Shown: in pieces, positions 9,355 through 17,569 of the stretch
How the letters are laid out: each line of letters starts with the position of its first letter
Position numbering within the stretch: the stretch's first letter is position 1
Assembly (NCBI RefSeq): GCF_000227135.1
Contig: NC_018244.1
Span: 28,015 to 54,713 of the forward strand
DNA from: Leishmania donovani
Lineage: Eukaryota > Euglenozoa > Kinetoplastea > Trypanosomatida > Trypanosomatidae
Direction: 5' to 3'
Length of the DNA stretch: 26,699 nt
Translations under genes and position numbers: made by a program
Notes under the pieces: generated by a model
Database searches by the model: none
What the model saw: the letters and a program-made list of their open reading frames with translations, nothing else
Told to the model about the DNA's origin: nothing

Positions 9355-9770
9355 TCGCTTTACATTCAGCGCACCTGCCTGCCCCATTGGCGCGCCCACA
9401 CACACACACAGAAGTCCCCCTTCAGACTCCTCCGGCGGCTGTCGGTGCCGCTCTTCGGTGGCCATGTATGGAAGGTTTTCGCTCGTTTTCCTCAGGGTTC
9501 CTTTCACGGGCAGTCTGCCAGATTTTCGGTGCTTCGCTGTTGCCTCATGAGCGTCACACGCATGCTCTTCAGGTGGCACTACTGCTGTAGAACAGGGAAT
9601 ATACGAGGAGACACGCACCTCGCGCAGGAGAAAGCGGGAGGGCATCGACGCCGTGGCCATTGCACCCTCTCCTGGCTCCGGGACAGCGAGGTGCAAACAT
9701 GCGCGAAACGAAGAGAAACAGAAGGAGAAAAGACGGCGAAAGAAAAAGGCGGCGTCGCCGTGTCATGCCG

Positions 9771-9782
9771 CCCCCCCCCCCC
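9771..9782. repeat. C12 homopolymer
   Basis: Twelve consecutive C on the plus strand (G on the transcribed-sense strand), in spacer. Its length may be a sequencing estimate. Confidence 0.75.
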
Positions 9783-10269
9783 ACTATGGCATGGGCGGAG
9801 CGCACACATACACAAACACACAGGGCGATAAAAAGAGAATGGGAGAGCTGGGATGTGGGCGTGTCCACAAAGGGGCCGCCGATGAGGTAAGGAGGGGAAT
9901 ACAAAACTGCAGCCGCCGTCTACCAGAGCCACCATATGCCTCGGCACAGCCCCAGCCTGTGGACAGTGGACAGAGGGACGGGCAGAGGAAGGGGAGGCGC
10001 CACCGAAGTAACCCAACAGGAAAAGCGCAGGAGTAAGGAGAGAGCAAGGGCTGAGGAGTGCGCAGAGCCTTCAGACGAAGACTGAACAGCGATTCGCATG
10101 TGAAGTGAGGGTGGAGAGTGGGGAAAAAGCGGTGCGTGGACACCTCGGCAGGGGAGGAAAGGTGGGGTAGGAGACTTCCGGAGAGAAAGTGAGAAAGGAC
10201 ACCACATACGGTACAGCACACCGAGTTCACTCTCCCGACTGTCATAATCTATCATGAACAAGTCCGCAA

Positions 10270-11345
10270 AGATATGCATGCGCACAGCCACAGCTCCTCT
10301 GCCGCTTTTGCGCCACGGCTAAATCCTGGTCGTCTCGGGCGAACCGTCCTGCCGTCGAGTTGGGCCATGCGCCTCACAGGCTCTCCCGCTCCTTCCTCGT
10401 TCCTTCTTCTCCCACGTGCGGCGCGGCCGGCGCGACGGGCAGGGATGGGCCACATGCCTTGTCTGAGAGTAGGCCGCGTCCAGGGTCCTGCTCGAGGGCA
10501 GAAGCCGTGGCGCCCGTAGTGCGGGTAATAAGGGGGTGGTGGTCTAGGTGCATATCAGATGGCCCGGGGAGGTTGGCCAGCCGCAGGCGAGGGCCTACTG
10601 AGAGCCTGCACACCCTGCCACCTGTGTGGCATGCCTCCCCCTCCTTCGCTTCAGGCCGCGACTTTCCATAGCAAGGTGTGGGGACTCCTCACATGGGAGT
10701 CTGGAGGACTCCTTGGTGCCATTCGGGGGTGATCTCGTCACGCTTCTGACATCTGCACCATATCCGCCCACATGGTCGGATATAGAGCGTGCCTCATGTT
10801 TCGCACACGCACCCTGGGGCTGGCAAGTATGATCCTCTTCGTGCATTTCTCGTCCACCACTCTTGCTCCTCTCACCTCGGCATGCCTTGCTTGCGTGCGA
10901 TACGACATAGCGTCTGCACTTGGCAGCGAGTGCGCACAGTGCTCGCATTTTCGAGCCACGAGGCCTGTTTCAGGGCACCGATGTTGCTTGTGGAAAGGGG
11001 GCTTGCTGGCTTGCCCGCGTGTGCCGCGACAAGAGGGACGCTGCCGCGAGCCTGTGGCGGGCAGGGGCATTCAACACTCTCCTCAATTTGCACGCCTTTG
11101 GTACGAGCAGGTGTGTCCATTGTTGTTGAGCCCTCAGCCCGATGCGTACTCGGCCGGTGCAAGCGTCACCATGGCTGCATGTCGTTTTTATGCAGCACCA
11201 GCCCAGCCCGCCGACGCCAACAGTCCACAGCTGCACCCACGGCCAGGCTGCAGGCTCCTGGCATCCCCATAAAGAACGGGCCCTGGGCCCTGAGATAGCA
11301 TGGTGAGCTGGCCGGCATCTTCCAGAAGCCAAAGAAAAGAGAAGC
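10270..11345. mobile_element. Left part of an insert-like island; possible SIDER-type retroposon remnant
   Basis: From about 10270 the purine/pyrimidine strand bias and microsatellites of the flanks disappear, and mixed GC-rich sequence without a coding gene begins. An A-rich stretch at about 11323-11345 could be a decayed tail. On the minus strand, 10590-10540 (GGCTGGCCAACCTC...CCTAGACC) loosely recalls the conserved 5' signature of trypanosomatid ingi/L1Tc-related retroposons, but I compare from memory only and the orientations of signature and tail disagree. A short hairpin (GGAGTC-TGGAG-GACTCC) lies near 10698. Alternatives are ordinary spacer of another origin or a foreign contig joined here. 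Confidence 0.25.
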
Positions 11346-11449
11346 ACCCACCTTGCTATCCATTTGGGCGCGCTGCCCCTCTGGGTTTCGGCTCACTCGC
11401 ACAGAAGTGAAGGGGAGGAGTGGAAAAAGGTTGAAATTTCATCCCCTAC

Positions 11450-11785
11450 CGCTGCCCACGAAACAGCAAGAGCCGCCGTGCGCTCGCGGAGGATGGAGGG
11501 GCCGAGCCATGCTGGGCCGTTCCGTGCGAATGGCGCCCGCTCCAAGAGGCGGCAGGGGCATAAAAGCGCGGCAGGTAAAAGTTGCGCGTTTCCGTCGCCA
11601 AAGACAGCTTCGCTATCGTCTTGGGGTTGGACACCAAGCGCTGCGCCCCGCCCCGCCAGCAGCGCTTGTCAAGGAATGTCTGCTCCCACCAGGCCAAGGC
11701 GGAGGAGTTCGGCGCCCGTTTTCATCAGCCCTGCTTCCTTTCCTGGTGCCATCGAACGATTGGCAACCTTGATGCGTTGAAGGAT
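11450..11785. repeat. 336-bp direct repeat, copy 1 (left flank of a 99-N gap)
   Basis: This segment recurs at 11885-12220 with one difference noticed (G at 11655 versus A at 12090). Copy 1 ends exactly where the N run begins and copy 2 begins exactly where it ends. This is what two overlapping contig ends that were never merged would look like. A true tandem duplication is the alternative. Confidence 0.85.
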
Positions 11786-11884
11786 NNNNNNNNNNNNNNN
11801 NNNNNNNNNNNNNNNNNNNNNNNNNNNNNNNNNNNNNNNNNNNNNNNNNNNNNNNNNNNNNNNNNNNNNNNNNNNNNNNNNNNN
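11786..11884. other. Assembly gap (99 N)
   Basis: A run of 99 N, the same length as those at 13337 and 18733, so probably a default size rather than a measurement. Confidence 0.95.
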
Positions 11885-12220
11885 CGCTGCCCACGAAACA
11901 GCAAGAGCCGCCGTGCGCTCGCGGAGGATGGAGGGGCCGAGCCATGCTGGGCCGTTCCGTGCGAATGGCGCCCGCTCCAAGAGGCGGCAGGGGCATAAAA
12001 GCGCGGCAGGTAAAAGTTGCGCGTTTCCGTCGCCAAAGACAGCTTCGCTATCGTCTTGGGGTTGGACACCAAGCGCTGCGCCCCGCCCCACCAGCAGCGC
12101 TTGTCAAGGAATGTCTGCTCCCACCAGGCCAAGGCGGAGGAGTTCGGCGCCCGTTTTCATCAGCCCTGCTTCCTTTCCTGGTGCCATCGAACGATTGGCA
12201 ACCTTGATGCGTTGAAGGAT
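11885..12220. repeat. 336-bp direct repeat, copy 2 (right flank of a 99-N gap)
   Basis: This is the copy of 11450-11785 described above. After position 12220 the sequence continues into unique DNA, whereas copy 1 stops at the gap at the corresponding base. Confidence 0.85.
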
Positions 12221-13104
12221 GGTGCGCGCCCCCGCCACGAACATCAGCCCTCTCACCCCCACCCTTTCTTCCGCTGCGATGAGTGTGCCCATCAGCACAT
12301 GTGCGGGTGAGCCCGCCGGGCGCTCATCGAGGTTTCCTCTGCCGTGCATCGCCTTCGTCAGCGCCGGGGTGGTGCGCGTCGTCTCTCTCCGCATTGCCCT
12401 TCGTTGGGCGCCGAAAAAAAAAACTCTTTGTGATGGATCCAGGCTTTCGCTTCCCCCCCCTCTGCCAGGTGTCCGCGAGGTCTCGTTGGCAGTGCTGTGC
12501 GTGGCGACCTTCTGTCGGCTTTTAATGTCTCGCTGCGAAGGTGGCCACCAGTGAGTGAGCCAGCGGTGGTCGCTGCACCCTCTGTTGCCTAGTGCACGCC
12601 TCATATGTATGTGTGGGCCGTGCTGTGATCGCTCGGGGCGGGTTTTCATGCAAAGACTTTGGCGGCGCCGAGTCTCACACGTGCGGCGGTGCCCTCCCAT
12701 GGCGAAATCCCTTTCAGACGCCCGCGATCCGGGGGGTCAGCGCAGAAACAGTTGGAAACAAAGCAGGTGTGTTTTGCCGGCCCGCTGTTCGGCCTCCTTG
12801 GCCGTCAATGTGGTTAGGACGGGGAGGGTTTCGCGCCCCAGCATGGCGGGGGCCGCAAAGTAGTGCTGTGCGACCCGGTCGATTTCCACGTTCGAAGCCT
12901 TGCCGGCGGCAGAGTCACCGCCTTCGAGCGCCCCCATTCCTATCCTGGCTGGGAAACTGGCTTGGGCGCTTGGGGCCACTTCTTGGCGCTGGGTCTCGTT
13001 CGGCTTTGTCTTTCGCGGTCGTCTTCGGGCTTGCGTCGTCTCCCCGGGTTTCCGGTCTGCATGTTTTCCTCCGCCGCCTCCCCCCCCCACGGCCCGCCGC
13101 GGCG

Positions 13105-13336
13105 GCAAAGCACCCCACTGCCACAATGGGCGGCTTGGTGGAAACTCGGGTCTGCGTTGGCTCTGTCAGGCGCGGTGGCGTTCTCGCCGCTAGCATCGCG
13201 CACTGCCCCAGCGCAACCGCGGCCTTACAACAGCCCCTTCGCTTTGGCCTGGTGAGCGGGGAATTAAATGCCGCCGCCGGCGCCGCCCTCGGTTCCCGCT
13301 ATGCCCTGTGGGGGGAGGAGGGCTTTTAACCTGCCG
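13105..13336. repeat. About 232-bp direct repeat, copy 1 (left flank of a 99-N gap)
   Basis: It recurs at 13436-13669 with about four differences, including a 2-nt insertion in a G-rich run. It ends at the N run, so it too looks like an unmerged contig overlap, here with enough differences to suggest two alleles, two genomic copies or sequencing error. Confidence 0.85.
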
Positions 13337-13435
13337 NNNNNNNNNNNNNNNNNNNNNNNNNNNNNNNNNNNNNNNNNNNNNNNNNNNNNNNNNNNNNNNN
13401 NNNNNNNNNNNNNNNNNNNNNNNNNNNNNNNNNNN
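13337..13435. other. Assembly gap (99 N)
   Basis: A run of 99 N flanked by the direct repeat at 13105-13336 and 13436-13669; its real length may be zero or negative. Confidence 0.95.
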
Positions 13436-13669
13436 GCAAAGCAGCCCACTGCCACAATGGACGGCTTGGTGGAAACTCGGGTCTGCGTTGGCTCTGTCAG
13501 GCGCGGTGGCGTTCTCGCCGCTAGCATCGCGCACTGCCCCAGCGCAACCGCGGCCTTACAACAGCCCCTTCGCTTTGGCCTGGTGGGCGGGGAATTAAAT
13601 GCCGCCGCCGGCGCCGCCCTCGGTTCCCGCTATGCCCTGTGTGGGGGGAGGAGGGCTTTTAACCTGCCG
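13436..13669. repeat. About 234-bp direct repeat, copy 2 (right flank of a 99-N gap)
   Basis: This is the copy of 13105-13336. It begins immediately after the N run and continues into unique sequence beyond 13669. Confidence 0.85.
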
Positions 13670-13839
13670 TTGGGGCGGCCAGGTCGGGGGTGGGTGCGGG
13701 GAAAATTTACAATCGTCGCACGAATCCACCAAAAGGCGGCTTTGTGACCCCCCCCGGGGGTGTCCGGGAAAGCGTTCCAGTTGAAGGGCCCCAGCCTTTC
13801 GCCCCCTGCAGCTCCGTATGGCGACGGATCCGACAGTTT

Positions 13840-14117
13840 NNNNNNNNNNNNNNNNNNNNNNNNNNNNNNNNNNNNNNNNNNNNNNNNNNNNNNNNNNNNN
13901 NNNNNNNNNNNNNNNNNNNNNNNNNNNNNNNNNNNNNNNNNNNNNNNNNNNNNNNNNNNNNNNNNNNNNNNNNNNNNNNNNNNNNNNNNNNNNNNNNNNN
14001 NNNNNNNNNNNNNNNNNNNNNNNNNNNNNNNNNNNNNNNNNNNNNNNNNNNNNNNNNNNNNNNNNNNNNNNNNNNNNNNNNNNNNNNNNNNNNNNNNNNN
14101 NNNNNNNNNNNNNNNNN
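13840..14117. other. Assembly gap (278 N) at the right edge of the island
   Basis: Sequence on the left is island-like. On the right, from 14118, it gradually returns to spacer-like DNA. The gap may hide the right end of the inserted segment. No duplicated flanks were noticed. Confidence 0.95.
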
Positions 14118-14741
14118 TGTCGGCACGAGGACAGATCTACTTGGAGTAGCTCAAACGCTCGTGTGTGGTAGCGCATCTCTTTTCCCTTCGCCGCCGAGTT
14201 CCTTGCGACACCTTTAGCGAGCGCTGGCGATGTCTGAGAATGCGTAGCGGAGGTGCTACGAAAAACGGAAGACTGGCAGGGCAAAGGCTGAGACAGCGAG
14301 CTGCAGGCCGTTTCCTGGTAAGGATGGCAAAGGGGAGGAGAGGGAGACGCAGGAGGAGGAGAGTGGTGTCGATGGTTCCGGTTACATAGATGCGCACGTG
14401 TGTATGTGTATGTGCGTGTGTGTGTATAACGCGCACAAGGAAGAGGGGGGGAGAGGAAGAGGGGCGGCAAGCACAGCACAGCCGACTGGGATTGCCACGC
14501 GCGGCCGGGTAACTAGCACGGGGCTGGTGCTGTTGGTTCTGTGGGTCTTTCAAGCCCGCAGACGACAAAATCGCAGTGTCCCATGCACTCGCTTTTCGGA
14601 ACGCTGGCACGGTGCTCAGCCACGCTTTGAAGCCACAGAGAAACGCCCTTCCACGCCGCGGCACACGCGTTCATCCGATCTTTGACGAGTCGCCTGTGCC
14701 GGTGGATTTACGCGCCCCGTCACATCCGCCCCTCGGCGGCT

Positions 14742-14756
14742 CCCCCCCCCCCCCCC
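14742..14756. repeat. C15 homopolymer
   Basis: About fifteen consecutive C on the plus strand, followed by GTTATAATCG, in non-coding spacer. Confidence 0.75.
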
Positions 14757-15065
14757 GTTATAATCGGTTGGCTTGCACGAGCTCCATGTTCTCCGTTACG
14801 TTTGGGGCGAGTGAGGATAGGCGATGGGCGGTGGGCGATGGGCAGCTCCTTCTTTTTCACCTCTTTCAAATGGAAAGCATTTCTTTTCCTTCTTCCTCGC
14901 CCCCCCTCCCTCCCTCCCCCTTGCCCCCGAAGAAAGGGAAAATTGAGAGCAGGGCGGCTGCGGCGATGGGGAGGATGGGGCATTCTTCAAACAAAAAGGC
15001 TAGTCCTCCCTCCCCCTCCCTCCCTTTTGTGTATACATATACACATATGTACATGCATACATAGC

Positions 15066-15114
15066 TGTATATGTATATATATATGTGTGTATGTGTGTAT
15101 GTGCATGTGCATGC
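15066..15114. repeat. Compound TA/TG/TGCA microsatellite
   Basis: TATATG, TGTGTATG and GTGCATGTGCATGC units follow one another without coding context. Confidence 0.7.
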
Positions 15115-16900
15115 ACGCTTTCACCGGTGCCTTGCCACGGCGTTGGTGAGCATGGTGGGCGTAACGAAATGCCGGAGATGCGGGCCACGGGAGAAAGGGA
15201 GGGGGGCGGGCGGGGTCAGTGACACCAGAGAGAAGGGCAAACAACAAGACAAAAAAAGGCAGGCGGGCAGGGCGGAAGCAAGAAACAACGTGGGAAAAGA
15301 AAACGAGTGAAAAATACGAAAAGACGGCCCTCACCTCACGCACTCACGCCCCCCCCCTCCTCCTCCGCCCCAATCCATCACGCACGCACTCGCGCGCAGA
15401 GAGGGCTCATGTGAAAGGGAAGGGTGGGAACACCGGATAAAGCTGAGGAAGAGGGCAAAGAAATGTGTGTCGACACAGGGGGCGCGGGATAAGCAGGGAC
15501 AGAGAGGGGTGGGGGTAAGATAAGGTGGAAGACAACAACCGAAGAGAGACAAGAATGAATTTCTTCGTGTTTTCTTGTTTGTTGTGTATGAGAAATTGCG
15601 AGTTCGCAAAGTGGGGTGCAGCTGCATCGAGATACATGTACAGGTGTATGCATGCGCGTGTGTGCGTGTGCGGGCGCGCGCGTACGTGTACCTATATATG
15701 CAACGGAGGACACGAGAGGGAAAAACAAAAGGAAAAGAACGAAAACACGGAGAAGACACACGCACTGGGGCATAAACACACACACACACATATACAGGTA
15801 GTAGGAGAGCAGGCGGATTGGTGCAGAGGGAGGGAGAGAGGAGGGAGTGTGGGATGGTGTTTGGTGGTAAGAGCCCAAAGCAGAAAGAGAGAGAAAAAGA
15901 AACTAAAACGGGCAGCCCAGACGCACACACGGTTCTTTTATAGCACATAAAGAAACATGGCAAGAGGGCACTAGCCTTGCGTGTCGCCAGCACACGCGCA
16001 CACACACACATCCGCGTCCAAAAGTGTATACTCGAACCAGGAAACACAAAAAGCACAAACCAGGAAAACAGGGAGAGAGGGGAGGGTGTGAAAATGTAAA
16101 GACCGTTCGCTTATACCCGTCACCCTCCTCTGCGAAACAGAAACAGCAGAATGTGTGGAGAGGAAAACCGGAGAAGTTCTCCGAGTGACCTGAAAAAAAA
16201 AAGAAACAGTAGCGCGCAACAGCAGGGAGTGGGTGCGTCATTCCGTTACTACACATACGCATATAAATTTGCGAGTCGCTCATGCGCAGAGTAGATTTCT
16301 TTGCCGAGGCAGTGTGTGAGCGTGCGTGGGCACAACTCGCCAGAGACACATCCACACATGCAAGCCTCTCCCTGTCAACCAGCGCCAACGGACCTCGTCA
16401 CATCGCTCGCGTCCTCTCGCATGGACTCAGCTCTCCCCCTCGCGCAAGTCCTTTGTCTGGTTCACACACAGCATAAAGAACACCATCGAGGGCAACACAC
16501 ACAAAAAGCCGCGCCGCTCCGAAGAACCAATGGCATCCACTGGTGTACCACACGTGTAAAGACACGCACAAGCTAATAAAAATATATATATACCTGCTTT
16601 CGAAGCCGCCTCGAGGCACACCCGTGTGCATCGGGACAATAAGACGGCAGGAAAGCATCACACAGCAAGCGAGTAAGAGAGCAAAAAAAAAAAAAACGCA
16701 GAACCACATCGACGAAGGATCGGCCATCAAACCAACACAGAGAGAGAACGATCGACGGAACGCAGCAGCACGACAAGCGAGACAAGAAACCCACCGTCCC
16801 TAATACGCCGCTACGGTGAGCGAGGTCCGTCAACACGACTACAACGCACGCCGTCAACCCGAAAAAGCTCCATGAAAGAGATACGGACAGAGAACGAAAA

Positions 16901-17569
16901 AGGAGTAGGTGTGGCCATGGTGATGTATGCCGATACCCCTCCCGCACAGAGGGAGAGGCGGTGGTGCCATTCTCAGCCGAGGCACAGGTGAACGCGCTGT
17001 CGCACACACGTTTCCTCTCCCTCTCCCGCGTCGCACATCTCCGAAAAGGCTGAGGGAGGGGGGCGTCTGTGGAGGGGAGGGGGTGAGTGGCGGAGTCAGA
17101 ATGTGCACGCCTTGCACTAAGCACACACATCATTCTGCTTGCATCATGCCGTGCGCAGCCGTCATCCTCCTNNNNNNNNNNNNNNNNNNNNNNNNNNNNN
17201 NNNNNNNNNNNNNNNNNNNNNNGGCGCCGTCTTCGCGTTCGCGCACACACAGACACACATGCAAGCGGCAAGCAGACGGCATCTGTCACAGCAGTCATTC
17301 ACTGAGCCCCGCCACTGAGCGAGCACAGCATAGAGACGTGATGCAAAACAAAGCAAAGTCCGCCGCCACCGACACACCTCTCCAAGATGAGCTCCCGCTC
17401 CCCCAGACTACGCCTCCTCGGTCACGTCCTCCGCCAACGGCTCCAGCAAACTTGGGCGGCGGCGGCGCCCGAGCTTCATGGGCATCCGCACAACGACAAC
17501 CTCGCAAGAGATGCTCGCACTCCGCGAATTGTGCTCCTCTGAGAACCGCCGTGATGCCTGTGCGGTGAA
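16901..17569 (-). repeat. Duplicated RAC 3' end block, RAC-2 copy
   Basis: This block covers about 500 nt of 3' flank plus the last 50 or so codons of RAC-2. It matches 25878-26554 with only a few differences noticed and a constant offset of 8977 before, and 8985 after, the 51-N gap. Upstream of 16901 and beyond 17569 the two copies diverge. It marks the repeat unit of the cyclase array. Confidence 0.9.
17172..17222. other. Assembly gap (51 N), closable by comparison with the second copy
   Basis: The corresponding interval in the second copy, 26149-26207, is 59 bases and unbroken. The gap is therefore probably about 8 bases too short and lies in non-coding 3' flank. Confidence 0.95.

Larger units (their letters stand above)
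8750..10270 (-). other. Non-coding spacer upstream of RAC-1
   Basis: No gene is recognised. It contains a TG run (9334-9354), a CA run (9397-9410), a C run (9771-9782) and interspersed purine-rich plus-strand tracts (for example 9184-9222, 9713-9755, 10160-10199) typical of sequence between minus-strand genes. The open frames are low-complexity shadows. Confidence 0.5.
11346..13839. mobile_element. Right part of the island; possible degenerate non-LTR retrotransposon (DIRE-like)
   Basis: This is GC-rich, non-coding-looking sequence with stops in every frame over any long stretch. In one plus-strand frame, about 12175-12330, a stretch reading ERLATLMR, a stop, then about ten residues on ISPLTPTLSS and VPIST has the spacing seen near the C-terminal end of non-LTR reverse transcriptases, but it is weak and judged by eye. 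No FADD-type catalytic motif was found. Three of the window's six gaps lie in or at the edge of this island, and two have duplicated flanks, as repeated DNA in assemblies often does. The long open frame at 12592-13329 plus is Arg/Pro/Gly-rich and has no recognisable domain. Confidence 0.22.
14118..16900 (-). other. Non-coding spacer between the island and the RAC-2 3' end
   Basis: No gene is recognised. 14742-14756 is a C15 run. About 14850-14935 and 15001-15026 are plus-strand pyrimidine tracts, the opposite of the bias elsewhere. From about 15180 plus-strand purine tracts dominate again. Compound TA/TG repeats occur at about 15066-15114, a CA run at 15776-15790 and A14 at 16683-16696. Open frames up to about 240 codons on the minus strand are low-complexity. 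Confidence 0.5.

Noticed and set aside
12592..13329. 245-codon plus-strand open frame in the island
   Set aside because: Rich in Arg, Pro, Gly and Ala with no motif I know, on the strand opposite to all genes, and it runs into a gap. High GC alone can keep such a frame open.
15331..16056. 241-codon minus-strand open frame
   Set aside because: It consists of Cys/Val/His/Thr/Arg runs from CA/GT repeats and Ser/Pro/Leu runs from pyrimidine tracts; several frames are open at once, so it is not gene-like.
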